This document shows positions 23,467 through 29,946 of a stretch of DNA of 31,402 bases, piece after piece. Below the pieces are notes generated by a model. It made no database searches. It was not told the origin of the DNA and worked only from the letters and a program-made list of their open reading frames with translations. Within the stretch, counting starts at the first letter, position 1, and each line of letters begins with the position of its first letter. The position numbers and the translations under genes were made by a program. The stretch covers positions 1 through 31,402 of the forward strand of contig JAEYOE010000013.1 in assembly GCA_023412005.1 (NCBI GenBank), read 5' to 3'. The stretch is from Bacillota bacterium (GTDB lineage: Bacteria > Bacillota > Clostridia > Christensenellales > SZUA-584).

Positions 23467-23482
23467 GATTTATCAGCCTTGG

Positions 23483-24865
23483 CTAGAATACCCTTCGCGC
23501 ACATATGAAGTTACGCGTCCAGTACTTCGAAAATACGTTGCAGATACGCACGCTGTCACTGCTTGAGCCGGCATCAATCATCTGACCATCTCCCATGTAT
23601 ATGCCCACGTGGCCTTTGAAGCAGATGATATCGCCCTTCTTCATGTCGTTCATATTTGTGACCTTCGGCAGGCTGCTTTTTGCCCATCCGCTCGACGTCA
23701 AGTATTTAAAGCTGTAACCGGCCGTATTCAAGCAGTAATACACAAACCCTGAGCAGTCGAACTCATTCGGGCCCTTGCCGGCACGTGTGTATTCACAGCC
23801 CAGCTTCGACTTAGCAATTTCGATTAGCTTGTCCACAGACGCTTGGTTAGGATCGCCCACCGCGATGGTGGTGCCGCCGCCTGAACCGCCGGAGCCGCCG
23901 GAACTGCCGCCGCCTGAACCGCCGCCCGTGTTGGTTTTTGCGGCTTTGGCATCCTCAGAGAAAAGCACCTCTCTTGTATACTCGCCCACATTTCCGTCAG
24001 CCGATAATCCGTTGCGTTTCTGAAAGTTCTTCACAGCCGTTTCGGTATCGGTACCGAAATAACCGGTGCGCCCCGCCTTTAAGTATTTAAGCTCCTGCAA
24101 ACGTTCCTGCATCGCTTTAACATCCGAGCCTCTGTCTCCTAGCTTCACCGTGTATGGAAGCGCATCGCTTGAGCTCAAAGCAATCAGCGTTTTTTCGCCG
24201 AGCAGGCCATCCACCTGCAGATTGTTCTTTCTCTGAAAAAGCTGAAGCGCATATTTTGTGCCGCTGCCGTAATAATCGGTTGGTTCATCATCATCCATAT
24301 AGTCAAGATCCATCAACCGCTGCTGTATTTCAATCATCTGCGGGTCGTGAACCCCCGGCACCAGCTCGGTTTTGTCTGGCGCAGTGGTTGGAATAGGAGA
24401 AAGCTCATCCCCTTGCGAAACCGAAGGCTCGTCTACGCCTTGAACAGTCATCCCACTATCCGACACAGACGGGCTTTGCGGCGTTTCGACACTTTGAGAC
24501 ACTGCGGCTTCGGGGGTGCTTTGTGAAGCCTCTTGCGCATTGTCTTTCAACATACTGTCGCCAATTGAGGCCAGTGCTTTATTCGGCGATGACGGAATCG
24601 CAAATATAAGCACCAGCGCAACAACAATAGCAACGCCTCCACCGGCGATAAGGAGCCTCTTGTTTTGCCACCATTTTTTTGGTTGTCGGCTGTAACGCAC
24701 AGACCTAACGGAAGCGGTATTGATGCTGTCGTAATTGGCTCTATGCCTGTTTGATGCTGGTTTTCTAATGCAAGCAGAACGAATACTCGAAGACATTCGT
24801 TTGATCAGACGGATAAACGATGAGCCGGCTTTCGCGCAATATCCAAAAATATTGCCATTTTTCAT
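23483..24865 (-). CDS. Membrane-anchored NlpC/P60 peptidoglycan endopeptidase with two PG-binding domains
   Basis: A 460-aa cell-wall hydrolase. A basic cytoplasmic N-terminus (1-70) precedes one transmembrane helix at about 71-90. A Ser/Pro/Glu-rich spacer follows (100-170), then two PG_binding_1 domains at about 174-232 (IEIQQRLMDLDYM..) and 241-303 (VKAMQERLQELKYL..). A Gly-Ser linker lies at 314-332 and an NlpC/P60 domain at 340-460. Catalytic Cys371 (FDCSGFV) and His419 (GHVGIYMGDG) are present. The usual third polar residue falls near Asp431 (MIDAGSSS). It probably cleaves peptide stems outside the membrane. ATG with GAGG six bases upstream; it has its own promoter and terminator. Confidence 0.92.
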   Translation of the reverse strand: MKNGNIFGYCAKAGSSFIRLIKRMSSSIRSACIRKPASNRHRANYDSINTASVRSVRYSRQPKKWWQNKRLLIAGGGVAIVVALVLIFAIPSSPNKALASIGDSMLKDNAQEASQSTPEAAVSQSVETPQSPSVSDSGMTVQGVDEPSVSQGDELSPIPTTAPDKTELVPGVHDPQMIEIQQRLMDLDYMDDDEPTDYYGSGTKYALQLFQRKNNLQVDGLLGEKTLIALSSSDALPYTVKLGDRGSDVKAMQERLQELKYLKAGRTGYFGTDTETAVKNFQKRNGLSADGNVGEYTREVLFSEDAKAAKTNTGGGSGGGSSGGSGGSGGGTTIAVGDPNQASVDKLIEIAKSKLGCEYTRAGKGPNEFDCSGFVYYCLNTAGYSFKYLTSSGWAKSSLPKVTNMNDMKKGDIICFKGHVGIYMGDGQMIDAGSSSDSVRICNVFSKYWTRNFICARRVF

Positions 24866-24930
24866 AAACGACCTCTAATGTCAGTAATTTTAGTAATGAC
24901 GCTGTAATATTCCCGTAATGAATTAATAAT

Positions 24931-24958
24931 ATTATACGCAATTAAACAAAATATGCAA
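24931..24958 (-). promoter_or_regulatory. Promoter of the NlpC/P60 gene
   Basis: Minus-strand TTGCAT (24953-24958), a 16-bp spacer and a perfect TATAAT (24931-24936), leaving a leader of about 60 nt. Confidence 0.65.
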
Positions 24959-24977
24959 CCTCTTTATGAATTGAACA

Positions 24978-25643
24978 CTAAATCTGGTTGCGGTATTTCT
25001 CCATCAAATGCTTGAAGATTTCCGCCGACGTGGGCGGCGTAAAGGTGATCGCGTTTGCTCCGGCTTCGATCGTTCTCATTATTGATTCATCTGTCGGGCC
25101 GCCCGTCGCAATGATCGGCACTTCGGGATATTTTTTTCTGATGGATTTAACGATAGCGGGAGAACTCCCCGCACCCGAAACGTTGAGTATCGATGCGCCT
25201 GCTTTGAGCCTTTCCCCCACATCTTCCGCTTCAGACACCACCGTCACCACGACAGGGATATCGATTCTTTCTTTGAGATTCAGTATGATTTCGTTTGACG
25301 TGGGCGCATTAACAACCACGCCGATAGCCCCCTGGAATTCAGCGTCCATCGCAAGATTCACAACGCGCTTTCCGGTTGTGGTGCCGCCTCCGATTCCGCA
25401 AAATACAGGGATGTCCGACACTGTAATAATTGCGTGGGTAATCAGCGGCTGCGGTGTAAACGGATATACGGCAATAACGGCATTGGCATTGCAGTTTTTG
25501 ATTAATGCCACATCCGTTGTAAAAACAAGCGATTTTATTGTTTTGCCGAAGATACGAATTCCGCTGACTTCGTTGATCACTTCCGGAACACGCACCATAT
25601 GTTTTCTTAAATTGCCGTGTATTTCGGGCACAAATTGACTCAT
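24978..25643 (-). CDS. TIM-barrel-like protein of unknown function (annotated as hydrolase in relatives)
   Basis: A 221-aa protein with the repeating strand-helix pattern of a phosphate-binding (beta/alpha)8 barrel. Strand-like segments include NAVIAVYPF, DIPVFCGIGGGTTTGKR, GAIGVVVNAP, DIPVVVTVVSE, GASILNVSGAG, VPIIATGGPTDES and ANAITFTPPTSAEIF. The late Gly-rich IIATGGP and TFTPPT look like a phosphate-binding end. The motif PEIHGNLRKHMVRVPEVI at the start is, as I recall, strongly conserved in Clostridia, where relatives carry the vague name 'hydrolase'. No reaction can be assigned. ATG 25643 has CAGGAG six bases upstream. It stands alone, with a possible -10 TATAAT at 25698-25703 and no clear -35. 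Confidence 0.75.
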   Translation of the reverse strand: MSQFVPEIHGNLRKHMVRVPEVINEVSGIRIFGKTIKSLVFTTDVALIKNCNANAVIAVYPFTPQPLITHAIITVSDIPVFCGIGGGTTTGKRVVNLAMDAEFQGAIGVVVNAPTSNEIILNLKERIDIPVVVTVVSEAEDVGERLKAGASILNVSGAGSSPAIVKSIRKKYPEVPIIATGGPTDESIMRTIEAGANAITFTPPTSAEIFKHLMEKYRNQI

Positions 25644-25835
25644 AAATAACTCCTGACAAAGTTTTCTGCCAATACGGGATAAAACAGACCACCTTCAATT
25701 ATAGCCGAATGACGGATCATGATGATTGACTTGAATAATAAATTCTCCGTTTGTGCTGATAAACCTTTTTTGTTGGACAATGTTAGATTAAATTTTACAA
25801 GTTCTTATTTTTTTCTTTTCATTTTACCGATTCGT

Positions 25836-26348
25836 TTATTCACAATTCAAGCGATTGTTATACACATCGGCGGCTTCTTGCGAATAACAGACAAAAATGA
25901 CCTTATCTATTGCTGCTTCTTTTTTTGATATGCCGTTCACCGCACCGACTGCTGTGGCGGTTGCTTCTTTAATTGGGTAGCCGTATATCCCGGTGCTGAT
26001 GGCCGGGAATGCGATGGTTTTCAAGCCATATTTTATTGCCAAGTGCAGAGAGTTTTCGTAACAAGCATGAAGAAGCGCCTCCTCGCCGTGCTGTCCGCCC
26101 CGCCAAACGGGACCTACCGTATGGATCACATAGCGGCATGGCAGTTTATATGCTTTGGTGATTTTGGCATGGCCTGTTTCGCAGCCGCCGAGTGTCCTGC
26201 ATTCTTTGAGCAGCAACGGGCCCGCAGCCCGATGTATTGCGCCGTCTACCCCGCCCCCACCCAGCAGTGAATTGTTCGCGGCATTAACAATGGCGTCAGC
26301 GCTGATTCTTGTTATATCACCTTTTATAACTTCAATCGTACCCGTCAT
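25836..26348 (-). CDS. Macrodomain protein (ADP-ribose/O-acetyl-ADP-ribose hydrolase, MacroD/YmdB-like)
   Basis: A 170-aa single macrodomain that would bind ADP-ribose and probably deacetylate O-acetyl-ADP-ribose or remove ADP-ribose from proteins. Motifs in order are IEVIKGDITRI (adenine-contacting Asp11), the catalytic NAANNSLLGGGGVDGAIH loop (residues 22-39), the phosphate strand VIHTVGPVW and the GxSTGIYGYP loop seen as ISTGIYGYP. This set matches MacroD/YmdB rather than viral-type macrodomains. ATG 26348 with GGAGG upstream. No ADP-ribosyltransferase or sirtuin gene is adjacent, so its physiological partner is not shown here. Confidence 0.93.
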   Translation of the reverse strand: MTGTIEVIKGDITRISADAIVNAANNSLLGGGGVDGAIHRAAGPLLLKECRTLGGCETGHAKITKAYKLPCRYVIHTVGPVWRGGQHGEEALLHACYENSLHLAIKYGLKTIAFPAISTGIYGYPIKEATATAVGAVNGISKKEAAIDKVIFVCYSQEAADVYNNRLNCE

Positions 26349-26370
26349 TTTACCTCCGTTTGTTTGTGTA

Positions 26371-26399
26371 TTGCCGCCGACTTAAAAAATACCTATAAT
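26371..26399 (+). promoter_or_regulatory. Promoter of the small cysteine-rich protein
   Basis: TTGCCG (26371-26376), a 17-bp spacer and a perfect TATAAT (26394-26399), 27 bases before the ATG at 26427. Confidence 0.7.
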
Positions 26400-26426
26400 C
26401 AGTATATATTCATTTGGAGGATAAAT

Positions 26427-26618
26427 ATGGCCTGCAATAACACGATTCAGTGCACTTGTACGTATACATCCTGCTCACATCACGGCAAGTGCTGTGAATG
26501 CATCGCTTATCATCGTCGTCTCAGAGAAGCACCCGGCTGTCTCTTCTCTCGCGAAGGCGAAGCCACATACGATCGCAGTATCGACAAGCTGTGCAAGGAT
26601 CAACTGAACGCAAAATAG
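26427..26618 (+). CDS. Small cysteine-rich protein, DUF6485 type
   Basis: A 63-aa protein with cysteine-dense spacing in its first half: QCTCTYTSCSHHGKCCECI, seven Cys and two His, followed by AYHRRLREAPGCLF. The pattern suggests a bound zinc or Fe-S cluster, but no metal can be assigned from sequence. It matches what I recall as the clostridial DUF6485 family. ATG 26427 has GGAGG at an 8-base spacing and its own promoter; the longer open frame from 26364 would start before the promoter's -35. Function unknown. Confidence 0.85.
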   Translation: MACNNTIQCTCTYTSCSHHGKCCECIAYHRRLREAPGCLFSREGEATYDRSIDKLCKDQLNAK

Positions 26619-26644
26619 CTGTGCTTCGGCCCCTATCACATACG

Positions 26645-26980
26645 CTAATAAAGCAGATCCGCCGGATATTGCAGTATTGTCAGCTCATATAAGGCCTGCA
26701 CCTCTGTGGCAAACTCCTTATCGGTTTGGTCTGCTTTTTTTTTCAATTCTTCAATCACTTCTATGGAGAAATTCGATTTCCCCCATTCGTCACGAAGCAA
26801 CGGGTGAACGCAGCCGCCCGTTTGCTGGGCAAAGGCAAAGCGGTTCAGGCTGCCCGGCATGTCCTGTGTGGTGAGCAGCAGCATTTTACCGGTTGACGTA
26901 TTCTTTATCGTATACACGCCGCCTTTTACGCATCGCTCGGCGTATTGCTGCTGCAATTTCTTTCTTTTCTCTTTGTCCAT
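26645..26980 (-). CDS. GIY-YIG-like domain protein
   Basis: A 111-aa protein with a basic N-terminal helix (MDKEKRKKLQQQYAERC) followed by GGVYTIKNTSTGKMLLLTTQD. This resembles the GIY...YIG strands of GIY-YIG nucleases, but the second motif is MLL instead of YIG. A conserved Arg (LNRFAF) and a later Glu (ALYELT) sit in plausible places. It may be a degenerate, non-catalytic member. Its ATG overlaps the stop of the DUF6530 gene by one base (TGATG), with AAAGGAG upstream; a TTG three bases earlier is an alternative start. The overlap suggests the two proteins act together. Confidence 0.65.
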   Translation of the reverse strand: MDKEKRKKLQQQYAERCVKGGVYTIKNTSTGKMLLLTTQDMPGSLNRFAFAQQTGGCVHPLLRDEWGKSNFSIEVIEELKKKADQTDKEFATEVQALYELTILQYPADLLY

Positions 26981-27459
26981 CAATATCCAAGCTCCTTTAG
27001 CAGCCTTGAAAGCGTCGACAAACGCTCTCCTATCATTTCGTCATCTTTGCCGAGCACATCGGCAAACAGTTTAATGTCTTCATCGATCATCGGGTTGTCG
27101 GTGCAGACAGAAACGCTCATAGCGTCGCCCTGCAGGCCGATTCTGTCTATTTGCGTATGCGTTGGGTCATAGAGCTTCTCAAAGCGATACGCGTCCTTAA
27201 AATGCTGTCTGGCGCGGCAGACGAGTATCGCAAGATCGATTACGCGGTGCAGCGGCAGCTCTTCAGACTGACGCGACCATTTCTCTCCGGTAAACCGCCA
27301 AACCTTGGCCGATATCTCTACTTTGCCGCGGTCATTCCATTGAGCCAGGCCAAGAGACAACCCTTTGGTGTCCGATTGATACGCCCGTCTTCCATCAATG
27401 TTCTCATAGTTTTCCGATACAATCACAGGCTTATGTTTTAAAGTCGTGGGTATTTTCAT
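26980..27459 (-). CDS. Conserved protein of unknown function, DUF6530 type
   Basis: A 159-aa soluble protein. MKIPTTLKHKPVIVSENYE, the stretch LSLGLAQWNDRGKVEISAKVWR and the stretch WSRQSEELPLHRVIDLAILVCR are very distinctive and match what I recall as DUF6530. No catalytic motif is recognisable and the biochemical role is unknown. The open frame begins four codons earlier, but that first ATG holds the GGAG for ATG 27459 (6-base spacing). It has a near-perfect promoter and is followed immediately by the GIY-YIG-like gene as a two-gene operon. Confidence 0.75.
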   Translation of the reverse strand: MKIPTTLKHKPVIVSENYENIDGRRAYQSDTKGLSLGLAQWNDRGKVEISAKVWRFTGEKWSRQSEELPLHRVIDLAILVCRARQHFKDAYRFEKLYDPTHTQIDRIGLQGDAMSVSVCTDNPMIDEDIKLFADVLGKDDEMIGERLSTLSRLLKELGY

Positions 27460-27505
27460 TTCTATCTCCATTACTTATTTACTAAATTACTAATTATCAA
27501 AATAA

Positions 27506-27534
27506 AATATACTGTATTTTTTGTAAGATGTCAA
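27506..27534 (-). promoter_or_regulatory. Promoter of the DUF6530/GIY-YIG-like operon
   Basis: Minus-strand perfect TTGACA (27529-27534), a 17-bp spacer and TATATT (27506-27511). The leader contains three AGTAA units (GTAATTTAGTAAATAAGTAA), which could be an operator or chance in AT-rich DNA. Confidence 0.82.
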
Positions 27535-27549
27535 CCGGGTGTCGATAAA

Positions 27550-27586
27550 TAAAAAACTCCGAATGCTTGTTATCAAGCACGCGGAG
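27550..27586 (-). terminator. Terminator of the MFS gene
   Basis: On the minus strand CTCCG..GCTTG-loop-CAAGC..CGGAG forms a stem with an internal loop (27557-27586), followed by six or more T residues (A run 27550-27556 on the plus strand). It starts 17 bases after the MFS stop. Confidence 0.82.
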
Positions 27587-27603
27587 CAAACTTCTGTCAG
27601 CCT

Positions 27604-28827
27604 TTATTCCGAGATTTTAGGTGCGTTCCCCTCTTTAACGAGCTTTCTGCTGAAAAAAAGGACGGCGCTTGCCAGTAACATCAGTATACCCGTTCCGATC
27701 AGCAGCCATTCAATCGGTAGTGTATCCGACAACGGCCCGAAAAAGAGCATAGCGAGCGGCATAACCGCGCTCGCCAGCATACCGAACAGCCCAAACACGC
27801 GCCCCAGATACGATTCTTCCACCTTTTCCTGAAGCAGCACGTTGGCAGGCGTATGATATATCGGAATGGCGATTCCCGTAAGCCCCATGATAACAAGGTA
27901 TATCCAAAACACCGGCACCACACCCATTAAGAACGTGAAGACTCCGAGCAGCGTTCCCGCCACAACCATTGTCAGTATTCTGTTATTAAAGCCGCCCCAG
28001 CCCGTCATCAGGATTCCCCCAAGAACCATACCCAACGAAAAAGCGATTTCGATGGCACTCAGCTCAAAGACGCCCCCGTTAAAGCTTCGTGTTACCTGAA
28101 GCGGTGTTAAAAATGCCGCCGGTGCCGCCAGAAAGAAGAACGCAGCGCTGAAGAGCAAAAACTTAATAATGAATCCGTGCTTTCTCACATAATCAAGGCC
28201 GCTTTTAAAGTCAGACAGGTAGCCTGTAGCTTGCGTTTCGGTCGCTTTTTGATGCGGCGGTACGTGAAGCTTTGCGGCGAGAATGAAAATGGCAATCGCC
28301 GCGGTGATCACATCGATAAAAAATATCATTTCAATTTTTGCAAAGGCCATAAGCGCAGCGCCCAGCATGGGCGATGCAAGCGAAATAATGCTTTGAATGG
28401 TGCCGTTAACAGCGTTAACGCGTGTAAGCTTTTCCTCGGGAATAAATTGAGGTAAAAAAGCACCAACCGCAGGCATCTGTATTCCCGTACCGAGCGACCG
28501 AAAGGCCGATATCACAAAAAGCAGCCATATTTCATTATACCCGGCCATGAAAACGACAGCCAGCAGCAGCGTGACTGCCGCAATACCCGCATCAGCAATA
28601 ATGATCAGTGTTTTTCTGTTGTATCTGTCTGCAAAAACGCCCGCAAATGGCGAAAGAAAAAAACTCGGCAGAAAACCGCATATGATAGACAGCGTCATCA
28701 TTATGCCCGATTGCGTGGACAATGTGATGTGCCAGAGAATTGCATACTGAACCAGCGACGACCCGAGCAGCGACACCGTTTGGCTGGAAATAAAGAGTAT
28801 CGTTTTTTTCTTCCAGCCTTGTTCCAT
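27604..28827 (-). CDS. MFS transporter, drug-efflux (MefA/DHA3-like) type
   Basis: A 407-aa major facilitator protein with about 12 hydrophobic helices spread over its length. The loop 2-3 motif A appears as GVFADRYNRKTLI, and the start WKKKTILFISSQTVSLLGSSLVQYAILWHI is typical of the macrolide-efflux-like DHA3 branch. It probably exports small hydrophobic compounds using the proton gradient; the substrate cannot be read from sequence. The open frame extends 45 bases upstream, but ATG 28827 has AGGTGA at a 5-base spacing. A perfect palindrome over the promoter suggests control by a dimeric repressor, which is not encoded next to it. Confidence 0.9.
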   Translation of the reverse strand: MEQGWKKKTILFISSQTVSLLGSSLVQYAILWHITLSTQSGIMMTLSIICGFLPSFFLSPFAGVFADRYNRKTLIIIADAGIAAVTLLLAVVFMAGYNEIWLLFVISAFRSLGTGIQMPAVGAFLPQFIPEEKLTRVNAVNGTIQSIISLASPMLGAALMAFAKIEMIFFIDVITAAIAIFILAAKLHVPPHQKATETQATGYLSDFKSGLDYVRKHGFIIKFLLFSAAFFFLAAPAAFLTPLQVTRSFNGGVFELSAIEIAFSLGMVLGGILMTGWGGFNNRILTMVVAGTLLGVFTFLMGVVPVFWIYLVIMGLTGIAIPIYHTPANVLLQEKVEESYLGRVFGLFGMLASAVMPLAMLFFGPLSDTLPIEWLLIGTGILMLLASAVLFFSRKLVKEGNAPKISE

Positions 28828-28853
28828 GTTTGTCACCTGCGCCTTAAAAAGAA

Positions 28854-28871
28854 TGTTAAAAGACTTTAACA
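28854..28871. promoter_or_regulatory. Palindromic operator candidate over the MFS -10 region
   Basis: TGTTAAA-AGAC-TTTAACA is a perfect 7-bp inverted repeat with a 4-base centre. It overlaps the place where the -10 must lie, so a bound dimeric repressor would block initiation. Confidence 0.6.
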
Positions 28872-28892
28872 CAAGATAAATGGAAACGTCAA
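28863..28892 (-). promoter_or_regulatory. Promoter of the MFS gene
   Basis: Minus-strand TTGACG (28887-28892) with a poor -10, either TAAAGT at an 18-bp spacing (28863-28868) or TTAAAG at 17 bp. It is a good -35 with a weak -10 embedded in the palindrome. Confidence 0.5.
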
Positions 28893-29123
28893 TAACAATC
28901 TAACTGAAATGTCAGCATTGAAATCAGCATTAAGACGGCATCATCAATCTGCTGACCAAAAGCCATTGTTAAGTATTTTTTACAAACCCTAATTTGGTCT
29001 GCTGCTCTGCATGAAATGAAGTGTCAGCTGCAAGATTGTAAAAATCGACGGTTAATAAAAATTACGAACGAAATAATGCGTACAAAATAATCTTCTATAT
29101 CAAAGTGTTTTAACAGGTTTCCT

Positions 29124-29483
29124 TCAACCTGCCTCAATTTCCTGCTGGATTTTCTTCGGCAGCGCCTGCAGCACCAGTTTGTACGACTGATCCAGCATAA
29201 TTTGCAGCAGTTCATCGGGCACGGAACCGTTTAGGTCCACGGAGTTCCAATGCGTTTTATTCATATAGTAGCCGGGGCGTATATCGTCATATTGGCTGCG
29301 TAATGATTCGCCGAACGGCGGCTCGAGCTTCACCGTAATGATACTGCGGCCTTGGTTATCTTTACCCTGCATCACAAACATCTTGCCGCCGACCAGATAG
29401 AGCAGCGCTTCCCACTCCGGCTTGTATTGCTTTTCAGCACCTTTCATTGAAAGGCAAAAATCTTCTATCCAAGGATAATTCAT
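29124..29483 (-). CDS. MmcQ/YjbR family protein
   Basis: A 119-aa protein of the MmcQ/YjbR (DUF419) family with a CyaY-like fold. MNYPWIEDFCLSMKGAEKQYKPEWEALLYLVGGKMFV is the family's N-terminal signature, and the later RPGYYMNKTHWNSVDLNG and the helix ELLQIMLDQSYKLVLQALPK are also typical. Relatives are often called DNA-binding proteins on structural grounds, but the role is not established. ATG 29483 directly abuts the mscL stop, with GAGG inside the end of mscL, so it is co-transcribed with mscL. Confidence 0.9.
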   Translation of the reverse strand: MNYPWIEDFCLSMKGAEKQYKPEWEALLYLVGGKMFVMQGKDNQGRSIITVKLEPPFGESLRSQYDDIRPGYYMNKTHWNSVDLNGSVPDELLQIMLDQSYKLVLQALPKKIQQEIEAG

Positions 29484-29870
29484 TTATTTCCTCTCTTTCA
29501 GCAGATCTCTGATTTCTGTCAGCAGAATTTCCTCTCTGGAAGGCTCAGGGACAACCGGTTCGTCAGTCTTTTTCTCATTCTTCTTCTTAAATTTATTGAG
29601 TAATTTGATGATCAAAAAAATGCAGATGGCGATTATAAAAAAGTCTACCAGACTTTGAATGAAACTGCCATACATGATCTTCTCAGCGCCGATTGTCAAA
29701 CTCAATTCTTTAAAATCAATACCGCCGCTGATGATGCCGATCAGCGGCATGATCAGATCAGCCACGAGCGATGAAACGATTTTGCCGAACGCACCGCCGA
29801 TAATCACACCAACGGCGAGGTCAATAACGTTTCCTCTTGAAATAAACTCCTTAAACTCTTTAATCATCAT
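29484..29870 (-). CDS. mscL: Large-conductance mechanosensitive channel MscL
   Basis: A homopentameric channel that opens under membrane tension and releases solutes during osmotic downshock. It has 128 aa. The N-terminal amphipathic helix (IKEFKEFISRGNVID) precedes TM1 (LAVGVIIGGAFGKIVSSLVADLIMPLIG), whose Gly/Ala-rich pore face is typical. A short periplasmic loop leads to TM2 (SFIQSLVDFFIIAICIFLIIKLLNK) and a charged C-terminal helix (EEILLTEIRDLLKER). Two adjacent ATG codons follow AGGGAG, so the start may be 29870 or 29867. First gene of a pair with yjbR. Confidence 0.97.
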   Translation of the reverse strand: MMIKEFKEFISRGNVIDLAVGVIIGGAFGKIVSSLVADLIMPLIGIISGGIDFKELSLTIGAEKIMYGSFIQSLVDFFIIAICIFLIIKLLNKFKKKNEKKTDEPVVPEPSREEILLTEIRDLLKERK

Positions 29871-29908
29871 TTATCTCCCTTACTACCAGCGGAATTGGAT
29901 TTAATTTT

Positions 29909-29936
29909 ATTATACAGATACTGTGGGTGAAAACAA
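29909..29936 (-). promoter_or_regulatory. Promoter of mscL-yjbR
   Basis: Minus-strand perfect TATAAT (29909-29914) with TTGTTT (29931-29936) at a 16-bp spacing. It lies between the HD-GYP stop and the mscL start. Confidence 0.6.
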
Positions 29937-29946
29937 GATGATCCCG

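Larger units (their letters stand above)
23030..23482. other. Gene-free, repeat-rich gap
   Basis: About 450 bases with no credible gene. In order it holds the rsfS terminator inside a dispersed repeat (23053-23146), two degenerate palindromic intergenic repeats (23214-23283 and 23371-23420) with a short AACC-TTC-GGTT hairpin between them, and the terminator of the NlpC/P60 gene (23441-23466). A 93-codon open frame spans 23060-23341 but runs through the terminator and the repeats. Confidence 0.7.
28828..29123. other. Intergenic region upstream of the MFS gene
   Basis: About 300 bases without a credible gene. It holds the MFS promoter and palindrome, a direct repeat (TGAAATGTCAGCAT then TGAAATCAGCAT at about 28905-28931, with a looser third copy near 29011-29028), and an inverted pair GACCAAA (28954-28960) / TTTGGTC (28993-28999). 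The CAGGTT/AACCTG hairpin at 29114-29131 overlaps the stop of the yjbR gene and has no good T-run. Confidence 0.5.

Noticed and set aside
24988..25638. 216-codon plus-strand frame opposite the TIM-barrel gene
   Set aside because: It is nearly co-extensive with the real gene in the antisense direction, a codon-bias artefact; the minus-strand frame has the ribosome binding site and domain pattern.
25719..25928. 69-codon hydrophobic plus-strand frame
   Set aside because: Half of it is antisense to the macrodomain gene, the rest is AT-rich spacer, and no Shine-Dalgarno is seen.
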